64,000 nucleotides of DNA from Paenibacillus auburnensis (GTDB taxonomy: Bacteria > Bacillota > Bacilli > Paenibacillales > Paenibacillaceae), in the NCBI RefSeq assembly GCF_927798115.1, contig NZ_CAKMMG010000010.1, positions 124,001 through 188,000 of the forward strand, read 5' to 3'. The translations under genes and the position numbers were made by a program. Position 1 is the stretch's first letter; each line of letters opens with the position of its first letter. Below, piece by piece: positions 25,292 through 34,729 of this stretch. Below the pieces are notes generated by a model. The model saw only the letters and a program-made list of their open reading frames with translations, searched no databases and was not told where the DNA came from.

Positions 25292-25391
25292 ATCTTCCTC
25301 CTGTGGGATAACCCTATATAAACATCGTGCCGCTGGGAGTGTCCGTACCCATGTGCATGTCCTCTGCCCGGCCTTCGTTGTTCCTCTATAA

Positions 25392-25421
25392 AAACAGCAA
25401 AAGGACGTATCCATTACGTCC
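25392..25421 (-). terminator. Terminator of the ArsR-family gene
   Basis: AAGGACGTA and TACGTCCTT stem, followed on the minus strand by TTGCTGTTTTTATAG. The remaining gap between rlmH and the arsR-type gene shows no coding signal. Confidence 0.65.
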
Positions 25422-25593
25422 TTCCGCTTAATGATATCCTCTTATGTTTACCATATTTCCGGGTAAAAATAAACCGGAACCCGCCTTATTTCAGCTGTCC
25501 TTGTTGACTTGTTCCCTCTGCTATTTCAGCCCTTCTAAGGGTTCTTGTTCTTCCCGTTGTGTTCTAGCCCGTTCCACTCTTCCTACGGTCAGG

Positions 25594-25944
25594 CTATTCC
25601 AGCCCTTCCTCCTGCTCCGTGAACAGCTCGGGCTGCTCTGAGGAGTCATAGGCCTGTAGGACGGAATCCAGCAGGCCGGGAAAACGTTCGTTCAGGTCAT
25701 CGGTGCGCAGCGACATAATACGCTGGGTGCCCTGTGCCCGTGTATAGACTACGCCCGCTTCGCGCAGCGTCCGGGCATGATGGGACATCGTGGATTTGGC
25801 AATCGGCACTTTAAAGCTGTTGCAGGCCTGCTCGCCATGCTTGCGGATTTCTGACACCACATATAAACGGATCGGATCGCTAAGCGCATACAGCACTGAT
25901 GCCAGCTGGAGGTCCTTGCGGTCCGGATGATGAAGCAGCTTCAT
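25594..25944 (-). CDS. ArsR-family HTH repressor
   Basis: 116 aa with the winged-helix pattern VLYALSDPIRLYVVSEIRKH, then IAKSTMSHHARTLREAGVVY and a basic wing ending in IMSLRTDDL. No Cys pair typical of metal sensors in the recognition helix, so the ligand may be organic. It diverges from an MFS transporter at 26096, the usual arrangement for a local repressor. The ATG follows CAAAGGAGTCTTTTTT. Confidence 0.87.
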   Translation of the reverse strand: MKLLHHPDRKDLQLASVLYALSDPIRLYVVSEIRKHGEQACNSFKVPIAKSTMSHHARTLREAGVVYTRAQGTQRIMSLRTDDLNERFPGLLDSVLQAYDSSEQPELFTEQEEGLE

Positions 25945-26043
25945 AAAAAAGACTCCTTTGAAATACAGATGAGTACTTAAATTTCTTTGTAATTTTGCAT
26001 CTTCCTAATTGCATTTTACATCAGTGCATGCTATATTTCAATT

Positions 26044-26061
26044 GTTCGTAAGTAATCGAAC
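26044..26061. promoter_or_regulatory. Candidate operator between arsR-type and MFS genes
   Basis: GTTCG-N8-CGAAC inverted repeat 35 bp before the MFS start, in the only shared intergenic region. Proposed from position and symmetry alone. Confidence 0.35.
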
Positions 26062-26095
26062 TATTAAACATTAGAAATAAAGGAGTGGCAATCAC

Positions 26096-27520
26096 ATGAG
26101 CTCATTACATACCTCTGAGGATCATGCAGGCAATTCAAACGCTGCTGTGGAAGCCACTCTTCCACGCGAAGGGCTGCTGACCCTGCTGTTCAGTGTCGCT
26201 GTAGTACTTGTCATTATGAATACGGCCATGTTCAATCTGGCGCTGCCTGATGTAACCGAGACCTTCGGGATCACAGCTGCATCCGCCTCCTGGATTGTGA
26301 CCGGGTACTCCATTATGTTCTCGATCGCTTCGATCACGTACAGCCGGCTGTCAGATTTCCTGCCGATCCGGTGGCTGCTGATCATCGGCCTGCTTACGCT
26401 GGGGCTTGCGGCTGTGGCCGGCTTTTTCAGCACTAACTTTATCTTCCTGCTTATCGTGCGCATTCTCCAGGCGTCAGGTGCAGGGGCCGTCATGTCTCTG
26501 TCGCTTGTCCTGTTCACCCGTTATGTCCCGCAGGCCCGCCGCGGCAAAGCGATGGCGACCATCATGTCCGCCGTCTCGCTGGGACTGGGTCTTGGCCCGG
26601 TCGCGGGCGGTTCCATTGTCGAGTATCTCGGCTGGCACTGGCTGTTCGCAGTTACGGCAGCGATTCTGCTGCTGGTGCCATTGTTCCTGATCCTGCTGCC
26701 CAGAGAAGTGCCTGCCCGCGGCTCGTTTGATGTGCTTGGCGGAGTATTCCTCGGTGTCGGCACCACAGGCCTGCTGCTGTTCCTGACCAGCGGACTGTGG
26801 GTTGCCCTGATCGCCGGCATGGCCGCGATTGCCTTATTCGTAGGCCGCATCCGCAGCACACCAGATCCGTTCGTGATGCCGGCGCTGTTCCGCAACCGCT
26901 CGTATCTCGTGCTGGCGCTGGTCGGGATCGCCTCCTACCTGTGCAGCTTCGCTACGTTGTTCCTGCTGCCGCAGATTCTGACCCACCGCTTCGGCTTCAG
27001 CGCCAGCCATGCCGGGCTGGTGATTTTCCCCGGCTCACTGCTGGCGATCTTCGTCTCCCGCACCGTGGGACGTATCATCGACCGCTACGGCAATGCCGGC
27101 ATCTTACGCTTCGCACCGCTGCTGGTGCTGGCGGCAACCGTGCTGTTCGCCTTCTTCGCCGGACAGTCCTGGATTGCCGTCATGCTGGTCTACATGATTA
27201 TGAGTCTGTCCTTTACCGTGCTGTCCAGCAGCGTATCGAATGAAATCTCGCGGATTCTGCCTTCATCACAGATTGGATCCGGCATGGGGCTGTTCCAGCT
27301 GCTGCAATTCTTCAGTGGAGCGTTCAGCGTGGCGATGGCCGCCAGCGCCCTGGAATGGCAGCGCGGGCTGCCGCTCTCTACGGCTTACTCCAACATCTAC
27401 TGGGGGCTGTCAATTGCCGCTCTGATTGCCATTATCTCAGCCGTTGCCTACCGGCGCGGCAGCAACCGCAGTAACCGCAGCAGCTCGCTCGCCGATATTG
27501 CGGATGCAGCAGATGCCTAA
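26096..27520 (+). CDS. MFS drug efflux transporter (DHA2-like)
   Basis: 474 aa with 12-14 membrane helices. Signature segments: NTAMFNLALPDVTETFG in helix 1, SASWIVTGYSIMFSI in helix 2, SRLSDFLPIR loop, LILQASGAGAVMSL-like helix 4, and GLGLGPVAGGSIVEYLGWHW motif C (antiporter). QacA/EmrB-type proton-coupled export is expected. Its GC is higher than the accessory region. The ATG follows AATAAAGGAGTGGCAATCAC. With the ArsR gene it forms a cassette lying between rlmH and the CxxH/CxxC gene. Confidence 0.9.
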   Translation: MSSLHTSEDHAGNSNAAVEATLPREGLLTLLFSVAVVLVIMNTAMFNLALPDVTETFGITAASASWIVTGYSIMFSIASITYSRLSDFLPIRWLLIIGLLTLGLAAVAGFFSTNFIFLLIVRILQASGAGAVMSLSLVLFTRYVPQARRGKAMATIMSAVSLGLGLGPVAGGSIVEYLGWHWLFAVTAAILLLVPLFLILLPREVPARGSFDVLGGVFLGVGTTGLLLFLTSGLWVALIAGMAAIALFVGRIRSTPDPFVMPALFRNRSYLVLALVGIASYLCSFATLFLLPQILTHRFGFSASHAGLVIFPGSLLAIFVSRTVGRIIDRYGNAGILRFAPLLVLAATVLFAFFAGQSWIAVMLVYMIMSLSFTVLSSSVSNEISRILPSSQIGSGMGLFQLLQFFSGAFSVAMAASALEWQRGLPLSTAYSNIYWGLSIAALIAIISAVAYRRGSNRSNRSSSLADIADAADA

Positions 27521-27540
27521 AATATCACAAATACACCAAA

Positions 27541-27577
27541 ACACCCTGCAGACCGCTCTCACGGCTGCAGGGTGTTT
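27541..27577 (+). terminator. Terminator of the MFS gene
   Basis: ACACCCTGCAG pairs with CTGCAGGGTGT, followed by TTTTT. Confidence 0.85.
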
Positions 27578-27595
27578 TTAAGTTACAGCAGTCCT

Positions 27596-27763
27596 TTAGA
27601 CTACCAGATATTCAGCATTCTTCTCACATTCCGCACATTTCGCCGGCGGGTCCCAGTCCGAGAACTCGGTCTCCTTCAGATCCACAACATCCGGTGCATC
27701 CTCGTACTCGTCCACAAATTTGTCGATAGCCAGCTCTACGTGTTCCTTACACACTACGTACAT
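27596..27763 (-). CDS. CxxH/CxxC small protein
   Basis: 55 aa starting MYVVCKEHVELAIDKFVDEY: Cys5-Lys-Glu-His8, and later PPAKCAECEKNAEYLVV, a Cys-x-x-Cys pair. This is the small probable zinc-binding protein that usually neighbours rlmH in Bacillus and Paenibacillus. Function unknown. AAGGGATG lies about 13 bases upstream, a weak ribosome site. The divergent MFS/ArsR cassette now separates it from rlmH. Confidence 0.8.
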   Translation of the reverse strand: MYVVCKEHVELAIDKFVDEYEDAPDVVDLKETEFSDWDPPAKCAECEKNAEYLVV

Positions 27764-27866
27764 TCAATCAAGCATCCCTTTCTGTGCCGCTGCGGTGTAT
27801 ACTTCTACTACTGTTCTACCACACTTCCCCGTAAAAAGGAACCTTCCGCAGCGTAAAAATCCAGCT

Positions 27867-29645
27867 TTATTCCCGTCCCGTAAACTTCTCTATATCCCCG
27901 GCAATCAGCATGAGCGCATCCTGCCAGAACGCCAAGGAATGTACATCAATGTCCATCAGCTTCGCGGCATCTGCGATACACCGGGTACTGGTTGCCGAGA
28001 GGAACTGCTCATAGCGGCTTACGAAGTCTGCTCCCCGCTTCTTGTACTCTGCAAAGAGCCCCTTGGAGAACAAAAGCCCGAAGGAATACGGGAAGTTCAG
28101 GAATTCATTGCCTGACATGTAATACCCGGCCTTGCTGATCCACTGGTACGGATGAATCGAATCCGGCAGTACACTGTCGCCATAGGCGCCATGCATAGAC
28201 TCCAGCATCAGGTCATTCAGCTCCTCCACGGAGAGAGGTCCGGACTTCCTGCGGGCATATAGCTTGCTCTCAAAACAATACCGGGCATAGAAATCTACAA
28301 TATAGTACCCGGCATCCGACAGTCCCCGTTCCAGAATGGCCTCCGCTTCCCCGGCGGGCGCAGACTGCAGCAGTTCATAGCCTATCAGACTCTCGCAAAA
28401 AATCGACGCCGTCTCCGCAATCGGCACCGGATATTCCGTGTTGACCATACTTTGCCCGGCAAGGCGGCTGCTGTGGTAGGCATGTCCGATCTCATGGGCC
28501 AGCACGCTCACATCTATATAATTGCCGTTAAAGCTCGTGATCATCCGGCTCTCCCCGATCGGGAAAATATCAACACACATGCCGAAATTCCCTTTGCCGC
28601 TCCGCGGCTCGGCATCGATCCAGCGCTGTTCGAACACCTTGCGGGCGAATCCGCCAAGCTCGCTGCTAAACCTGCTGAAGCCTTTAATAATCATCGCTTG
28701 GGCTTCGGTATAGGAGAGGTTAGCCGGAGACTCCCTCCCTATTGGCGCAAACACATCATAAAACGGCAGCTGCCCGGGATAAGCCAGCAGTTCGGCTTTT
28801 TTGGCATAATACCGGTGAAATACTGGCAGACTCTCCCGGATCGCCTGCAGCATTACTTGCAGTGTCTCCTGATCCATCCGCGAAGCGGCCAGCACTTTAT
28901 GCAGCGGTGAAGCGTAGCCTCTCAATTCATAGACCGCCGCTGCCTCACCACTTACGGCATTGATACATGCTGCACTTTGTTCCGCTACACTGCGGCAGGC
29001 TTGATGCTCGGCTTCTGCCGCCGCCTTCCGTACCGCAGCATCTGGGTCATAGACGAGATTCCGCAGCTCAGCCAGCGACAAGCTCCGCATTTTGCCGTCC
29101 AGCTCCACATCTGTCCGCAAGGTGGACAACGTCCGCATATACAGGCGTTCCCAAGCTTTCGAGCCGGTAGCCTGCATCCGGGCAATCACGGCTTCGCCTT
29201 CCTCACTCAGCAAATGCTGCGATTTGCCCTGCAGCTCACGCAGATAGAAGCTGTGCTGTTCAAGATAGGCATTGGAAGCGATACTGGTCTCCAGCATATC
29301 CGGATGGATTCTGGCCAGCCATTTGCTGAAGCTTACTAAGGCTTCTCCTGCGCCAAGGGTGACCTCCTCCAGCTCGTCCATCAGATTCATCGCTTCCGTA
29401 TTACTGCTGTCGGCGCTGAAGCTTAATTCGGCGAAGCTGAACAAGCGGAGATAGATGCTTTTGTAAGCATTATATTGTCTAAGGAACTGCTCCATCACTC
29501 CTGCGGCATCTTGTCCATTATGTAAATGTACGGCTGCCCAAGTACCCAGCTCCCCGGCAAGTGTCTCTACAAGCCTGCGGTCCTGCTGAAACGGCTCCGA
29601 CTGAAAGGAAGGATAGATCGTGTCCAATTGCCATATTAACTGCAT
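27867..29645 (-). CDS. M3-family oligoendopeptidase (PepF-like)
   Basis: 592-aa cytoplasmic zinc oligopeptidase. Zinc motif HEIGH at 384-388 (VSVLAHEIGHAYHS), with the downstream Glu ligand in ETASIFCESL. The N-terminal helical domain (WQLDTIYPSF) matches pz-peptidase/PepF proteins. The start is the ATG after AAGGAGAGGGTTAAAA; an earlier frame extension is unrelated. It diverges from the DUF2252 gene. It trims short peptides, possibly signal peptide fragments. Confidence 0.92.
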   Translation of the reverse strand: MQLIWQLDTIYPSFQSEPFQQDRRLVETLAGELGTWAAVHLHNGQDAAGVMEQFLRQYNAYKSIYLRLFSFAELSFSADSSNTEAMNLMDELEEVTLGAGEALVSFSKWLARIHPDMLETSIASNAYLEQHSFYLRELQGKSQHLLSEEGEAVIARMQATGSKAWERLYMRTLSTLRTDVELDGKMRSLSLAELRNLVYDPDAAVRKAAAEAEHQACRSVAEQSAACINAVSGEAAAVYELRGYASPLHKVLAASRMDQETLQVMLQAIRESLPVFHRYYAKKAELLAYPGQLPFYDVFAPIGRESPANLSYTEAQAMIIKGFSRFSSELGGFARKVFEQRWIDAEPRSGKGNFGMCVDIFPIGESRMITSFNGNYIDVSVLAHEIGHAYHSSRLAGQSMVNTEYPVPIAETASIFCESLIGYELLQSAPAGEAEAILERGLSDAGYYIVDFYARYCFESKLYARRKSGPLSVEELNDLMLESMHGAYGDSVLPDSIHPYQWISKAGYYMSGNEFLNFPYSFGLLFSKGLFAEYKKRGADFVSRYEQFLSATSTRCIADAAKLMDIDVHSLAFWQDALMLIAGDIEKFTGRE

Positions 29646-29746
29646 TTTTAACCCTCTCCTTAACTCTTCAATTATATCACGCTTGCAAATTTGGAGGTCC
29701 ATGGAAATAATAGATATAATCATACTAACCGGAAAGGAGCACGCTC

Positions 29747-31084
29747 ATGGTCAATCAGTCCATTACTGAAGGGGTCATCCGCACACGCTCAAAGCTGCGC
29801 AGAGATCTGCTAATTTCGATTTTTGATGAGTTCGACGGCGGCATTATGGCCTTAAGCCCGGTCAACCGGTCAGAGAAATACGGCAAAATGGCGCAAAGCG
29901 CCTTTTCGTTCTACCGCGGGAGCGCCTATTTATTCTATTTTGATACGACCAGGCAGTACTTCCCTTACCATAGCTCGCCTGCCCGTCCTACCTGGATTCA
30001 AGGGGATCTGCATTTCGAGAATTTCGGTGCCTTCCGCAGTGAAGACGGGGATATCGTCTATGATGTGAATGATTTTGACGAAGGGTATGTCGGCTCTTAT
30101 CTCTACGATCTGCTGCGCATGGCGGTCAGTATTGCCCTTGTCGGCAGGCAGCTTGGCTATAGCGAAGCAGAGCAGCACAAGTCGGTTGAGAGCTACGCAG
30201 CAGCCTATTCCCGGCAAATCCGCCGCTTCGCCCAAGGCAAAGACAATCCCGCTAACTTCGTCATCAATGAGGATACCGCCAAAGGGCCGGTGAAGAAGCT
30301 GCTCCGCAAGCTGGAAAAACGCCGGCAGAGTCACTTTCTGGAGAAGGTTACCGCCCAAATGCAGAGCAGCCGGGTGTTCCTGGAGACCTCCGAGCTGCTG
30401 ATTCCCGGTGCTGCCGAGCAGGCCGAGCTTGAACAAGCCTGGAGCTTCTATACCCAGACGGTGGTCACACGCAGCCTGAATGAGGAGCATTTCCGGATCA
30501 AGGACATTGCGGTCAAACGCGGTTCGGGAACGGCATCTATTGGGCTGGACCGCTATTATATTCTAATTGAGGGCGGTTTAGAGCAGGCTGGCGAGGATGA
30601 TACCGTACTGGAGGTAAAAGAGGTCCGCGCCCCGGTTCCCGCCTATTTCATGCCGTATTCGGAGTCGTTCTGGCAATCCTTTACCCATCAGGGCAAACGG
30701 GTGTCCGCTACCCAGCAGGCCATGCACCACAAAGCTGATCCCTACCTTGGCTTCCTGACGCTGGGCGGCCGGGACTTCTATGTCAGGGAGCGTTCCCCGT
30801 ACAAAAAAAGACTCAAGCTGGAGGATATCACAGACTCCGGGGAATTGATCCGGGTGCTGGAGGTGATGGGCAGTCTGACCGCCAAAATGCATGCCCGCGC
30901 TGATGCCGACGTCGATAAGGGAATCCTCAACTATCATAGCGAGCAGGAGATTTCCAAAGCCATGGGCCCGGATCCTGATGCCTTTGCCCGGTACATTGCA
31001 GAGTGGGCTTACAGTTATGCCGGACAGGTAGAGAAGGATTACGCTATGTTTAAAGATTGGGTAGTGGAACGGTACGGTCTATAA
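29747..31084 (+). CDS. DUF2252 family protein
   Basis: 445 aa. The DUF2252 hallmark is the kinase-like segment TWIQGDLHFENFGAFR with VYDVNDFDEGYVGSYLYDLL (~80-120), resembling the catalytic loop and D-F-D of aminoglycoside phosphotransferase-like folds. It also has AVKRGSGTASIGLDRYYIL and a late RERSPYKKRLKLED. Cytoplasmic, no membrane segment. A phosphotransferase is plausible from the motifs but unproven. The ATG follows GGAAAGGAGCACGCTC. Confidence 0.88.
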   Translation: MVNQSITEGVIRTRSKLRRDLLISIFDEFDGGIMALSPVNRSEKYGKMAQSAFSFYRGSAYLFYFDTTRQYFPYHSSPARPTWIQGDLHFENFGAFRSEDGDIVYDVNDFDEGYVGSYLYDLLRMAVSIALVGRQLGYSEAEQHKSVESYAAAYSRQIRRFAQGKDNPANFVINEDTAKGPVKKLLRKLEKRRQSHFLEKVTAQMQSSRVFLETSELLIPGAAEQAELEQAWSFYTQTVVTRSLNEEHFRIKDIAVKRGSGTASIGLDRYYILIEGGLEQAGEDDTVLEVKEVRAPVPAYFMPYSESFWQSFTHQGKRVSATQQAMHHKADPYLGFLTLGGRDFYVRERSPYKKRLKLEDITDSGELIRVLEVMGSLTAKMHARADADVDKGILNYHSEQEISKAMGPDPDAFARYIAEWAYSYAGQVEKDYAMFKDWVVERYGL

Positions 31085-31120
31085 CAGGAAGAAACATAAA
31101 GCATATAGATTCTTATAATT

Positions 31121-31163
31121 AAAAAAGCTCTCTCTGTCCACAACCGGACAGAAAGAGCTTTTT
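31121..31163. terminator. Bidirectional terminator between DUF2252 and cydC
   Basis: AAAAAAGCTCTttCTGTCC-type stem (AAGCTC...GAGCTT with inner CTGTCC/GGACAG) and T runs on both strands. Confidence 0.85.
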
Positions 31164-31175
31164 GGTGTTCTATAT

Positions 31176-32975
31176 TCATTCCCCGGGGGCTGCACTCATA
31201 AACGCACTTGGCCGGTCCAGCTCATACAGCTTGCGGTAGCGCGGTTCCCTGTCCATTAGCTCGGCATGGGTGCCGCGCATTTCTACCTGGCCATTCTCCA
31301 TAAAAATCACTTCATCCATTTGTTCTGCGCCTACCAGATGATGTGTGACCCAGATCAGCGTCTTGCCTGCCATCGCCTCGAACATGGTAGCCAGTAGCTC
31401 GCGCTCCGTGCGCGGGTCCAGGCCTACCGTCGGCTCATCGAGCACAACCACCGGCGTATTCTGCAGCAGAATCCGGGCCAGGGCCATCCGCTGGCGTTCA
31501 CCGCCAGAGAAGCGCTGCCCGGCCTCGCGTACCGGAGTGTTGTAGCCTTCGGGCAGCGAAGAGATCAGCGTATCCAGCTTCGCCAGGGCTGCCGCCTGCT
31601 TGACCGCTTCCTCCGAGGCTTCCGGGTCCCCGAGCCGGATGTTGTTCGCCACCGTAGTGTCGAACAGATGCGGGCTCTGATTCAGCACAGCAATGAGCTG
31701 CGGAATTCGCTCACCGTAAGCGGCTGCGTCCACTCCATTAATCGTTGCCGAGCCGACAGTTGGCGTGATCACGCCCTGCACGACCTTCAGCAGCGTGGAT
31801 TTGCCGGCTCCGCTGCGGCCGATGACTGCAATCTTACGGCCCTGCGGAATGTCGAGGGTCAGATTCTGGATCGACCAGTCATCCCCCGCTGCATAGCGGT
31901 ATCCTGCAGACTTCAGTTCGATATGAGTCTGACCGGATGTTTGAATCTTCTTTACGGCAGCGGCGGCCAGAGCCGCAGCTTCCGCACTCTTGGCTTCTGC
32001 CGCTGCATGGGGCACAGCATCCTTCGCCTCTTCTACACCGTTCAAGCGTTCCAGGGAATTGCGGTACTGCGGAATTTTCTCGACGGCCTCGGAGACCGGC
32101 AGGAAAGCATCTGCTACAGGGAACACTACCAGCACGAACGCAGCAATCAGCGTCCCGGCAATGGCGCCGTCTGCAAATTGTCCTGCCGCCCAGTAGAGCA
32201 TCGACAGCACGCCAAGTCCGACAACGGCCTGGCCGATGAACATACGCAGGCGCGACCAGCTGCGCAGCGCCCCGTCGGTGCGGGCGACTTTTGCCTCGTC
32301 CGCCTCATAGGTTGCCACGAACTGCGCCTGCCGTCCGCTAATCATCCAGTCGCCCATCCCGAGCACGGCATCGGTCAGCTTCTGGTAGAGCCGGTTGCGC
32401 TCCTGCTTCACCTGCCGCTGGCGGCTTTGCGTCAGCATCAGCGAGATTAACGGCAGCACGACTACCAGCACCAGCATATATAGCCCCATTAAGAGGGCAA
32501 AAGCCAAATCGAACGTACCGAGTGAAATCACCGCTGCCGCATAAATCAGCAGTGCGATGATACTCGGAAATACAGTACGCAAATATACATTTTGCAGATA
32601 CTCAATGTCGTCCGCCAGCATCCCGAGAATATCTCCGGTACGGAAGCGCGAAGACAGGAAGAGCGCCTGCGGCTCCAGAATGTTGTACAGCCGGATACGC
32701 ATCTTCGAGAGAATCCGCAGAATTGTATCATGGCCTACCAGCCGCTCCACATAGTGGATCACAGCGCGGCTTGTCCCGAAGGTGCGCACGCCGACAATCG
32801 GCACATAGATCATTAGAATATTTTCCGGCGGTATGGAGGCTTTGGAGATCAGGAAGCCCGAGGTGTACATCAGGGACGAGGCCGAGAAGATCGTCAGCGC
32901 CCCCAGGGCAATGATCAGCAGAAACCGCCAGAAATAAGCAGAGGCATAGGGAGCAAACCATCCTTCACGTTTCAA
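31176..32975 (-). CDS. cydC: Thiol reductant ABC exporter subunit CydC
   Basis: 599-aa half-transporter: six-helix membrane domain (~15-310), then an ATPase with Walker A GRSGAGKSTLLKVVQG, signature FSGGERQRMALARIL and Walker B VVVLDEPTVGLD, H loop WVTHHLVG. With CydD it exports glutathione or cysteine and is needed to assemble cytochrome bd. An Ala-rich linker (HAAAEAKSAEAAALAAAAV) joins the two domains. The TTG start overlaps the cydD stop (TTGA). Last gene of cydABDC. Confidence 0.92.
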   Translation of the reverse strand: MKREGWFAPYASAYFWRFLLIIALGALTIFSASSLMYTSGFLISKASIPPENILMIYVPIVGVRTFGTSRAVIHYVERLVGHDTILRILSKMRIRLYNILEPQALFLSSRFRTGDILGMLADDIEYLQNVYLRTVFPSIIALLIYAAAVISLGTFDLAFALLMGLYMLVLVVVLPLISLMLTQSRQRQVKQERNRLYQKLTDAVLGMGDWMISGRQAQFVATYEADEAKVARTDGALRSWSRLRMFIGQAVVGLGVLSMLYWAAGQFADGAIAGTLIAAFVLVVFPVADAFLPVSEAVEKIPQYRNSLERLNGVEEAKDAVPHAAAEAKSAEAAALAAAAVKKIQTSGQTHIELKSAGYRYAAGDDWSIQNLTLDIPQGRKIAVIGRSGAGKSTLLKVVQGVITPTVGSATINGVDAAAYGERIPQLIAVLNQSPHLFDTTVANNIRLGDPEASEEAVKQAAALAKLDTLISSLPEGYNTPVREAGQRFSGGERQRMALARILLQNTPVVVLDEPTVGLDPRTERELLATMFEAMAGKTLIWVTHHLVGAEQMDEVIFMENGQVEMRGTHAELMDREPRYRKLYELDRPSAFMSAAPGE

Positions 32976-34729
32976 TGGATTCCCTCCAGTTGACTTTGAA
33001 TAAGCTCATAATAGGCACCCTTGCGCTCGATCAGCTCGTGGTGCGTACCGGTCTCGGCCACCTGACCCTGCTGCATTACGACAACCAGATCCATGTCGAT
33101 CATCCAGTGCAGCCGGTGGGTCGCCAGGAACACCAGTTTCCCCTCAAACAGCGGAAGCATCGTTTCCTTAAGCTCATATTCAGTCTCAATATCAAGATGG
33201 GCCGTCGGCTCATCGAGCAGCATCACCGGACGGCTGCTCAGCAGTGCCCGGGCCAGCGCAACACGCTGTTCCTGTCCGCCGCTGAGGGAGCGTCCTCCGC
33301 CGCCAATCATTTCATCGAGTCCGTTCGGAAGGGATGAGACCAGCTTCGATAAACCAGCCGCCTCCACTACCGCAGCAACGTCTTCCATAGATGCCTCCGG
33401 ATAATAGAACCGTACATTATCGGCCAGCGTTCCGCTGAAAATATACGGCTGCTGCGGAATATACGCAGTCTGTCTGCGCCATTCCTCATCGGTCAGCGCA
33501 CTGACCCGGTTCCCGTTAATGACGATACTGCCGGAGGTAGGGTGCAGGAAGCCGCCCAAAATATCGACCAGTGTCGATTTGCCGGCCCCGCTCTCCCCGA
33601 TAATCCCAATCTTCACGGCGCCTGTCACTTCCAGGCTCACTTCTGCCAGCGAAGATATGCCATCCGCCTCATACTGGACACCTATCTGCTCAAGTCTCAG
33701 CACACTGTCCGGCTTCCAGCTGAACGCCCCTGACTGAAGCTGCTGAACAGCCTTATTACCGTCAGCCTCAAGTGCCACGGCCTTTACGGTTTCCCGGTCG
33801 ATGATATCCTTCATCGCTTCTCCGGCTTCTTTGCCGTCCAGGGTCGCATGGAAGTCAGCACCAACCAGCCTAACCGGCAGGAAATATTCAGGTGCCAGAA
33901 TCAGAATCGTCAGCCCGGTGACCAGCGTCATCTCCTCATTAACCAGCCGCAGGCCGAGGCTTACAGCGACGGACGCAACAGACAGCATCGTGAAGAAGTC
34001 CATCGCAAACGAAGACAGAAAAGCTACACGCAGCGTACGCATCGTAGCTGAGCGGTACCGGTCGCTGACAGCAGCAATGCTCCCGCTATGACTGCGGCTG
34101 CGTCCAAGAAACTTCAGCGTCTCCAGCCCCCGCAGCGAATCCACAAAGTGGTTGGACAACGTCCGGTACGATTTCAGCTGGCGGTCCATCTGCTTGCGGG
34201 CCGTCATCCCGATCAGAATCATAAAGACAATGATGATCGGCATCGTTAAGGTCAGAATGACCCCGCTTGATGTATCCAGCGTATAGATATACACGAGCAG
34301 CAGCCACGGCGTAACGCCCATGCCCACCATCCGCGGAATGATCAGTTCAAGGTACGTACGGAACTTGGTTACACCTTCAAGTACAATGGTAACCAGTGTC
34401 CCCGTTCCCCGGTCACCTGCCAGCCTTGGCCCCAGCTCGAACAACTTGTCCATCATTTGTCTCCGCATACTGCTGCCGGTATTCTCCGCAAAACGGTAAG
34501 AAACCCGGCTCATCAGCATTGCACTGGCATGGCGCACAAGAAACGCAAGAAGGAACAAGAGCATAGTCGCCCCTTGTTCCTTCAGCGGTTCTCCCGCAAA
34601 CAGCGCAGAGACTACCTCTGCCAGCGATTTCGCCAGCAGCAGTATGGACAGGCTTTGCACCAGGGTAAGGAAGCCTACGATCAGAAAGACCGGCTTAACT
34701 CCTTTGTACCCAAGCAAATTTTTATCCAT
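32972..34729 (-). CDS. cydD: Thiol reductant ABC exporter subunit CydD
   Basis: 585-aa half-transporter: membrane domain (~15-310; RVSYRFAENTGSSMRRQMMD), ATPase with Walker A GESGAGKSTLVDILGG, signature LSGGQEQRVALARAL and Walker B VMLLDEPTAHLD. Its ATG overlaps the cydB stop as TAATG and its own stop overlaps cydC, so the set is translationally coupled. Bacillus nomenclature calls the two subunits CydC and CydD in gene order; the CydD label follows the E. coli-like sequence features. Confidence 0.92.
   Translation of the reverse strand: MDKNLLGYKGVKPVFLIVGFLTLVQSLSILLLAKSLAEVVSALFAGEPLKEQGATMLLFLLAFLVRHASAMLMSRVSYRFAENTGSSMRRQMMDKLFELGPRLAGDRGTGTLVTIVLEGVTKFRTYLELIIPRMVGMGVTPWLLLVYIYTLDTSSGVILTLTMPIIIVFMILIGMTARKQMDRQLKSYRTLSNHFVDSLRGLETLKFLGRSRSHSGSIAAVSDRYRSATMRTLRVAFLSSFAMDFFTMLSVASVAVSLGLRLVNEEMTLVTGLTILILAPEYFLPVRLVGADFHATLDGKEAGEAMKDIIDRETVKAVALEADGNKAVQQLQSGAFSWKPDSVLRLEQIGVQYEADGISSLAEVSLEVTGAVKIGIIGESGAGKSTLVDILGGFLHPTSGSIVINGNRVSALTDEEWRRQTAYIPQQPYIFSGTLADNVRFYYPEASMEDVAAVVEAAGLSKLVSSLPNGLDEMIGGGGRSLSGGQEQRVALARALLSSRPVMLLDEPTAHLDIETEYELKETMLPLFEGKLVFLATHRLHWMIDMDLVVVMQQGQVAETGTHHELIERKGAYYELIQSQLEGIH

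Noticed and set aside
31668..32450. Long plus-strand frame within cydC
   Set aside because: Antisense to a clear ABC transporter gene with Walker and signature motifs; no start site or homology.
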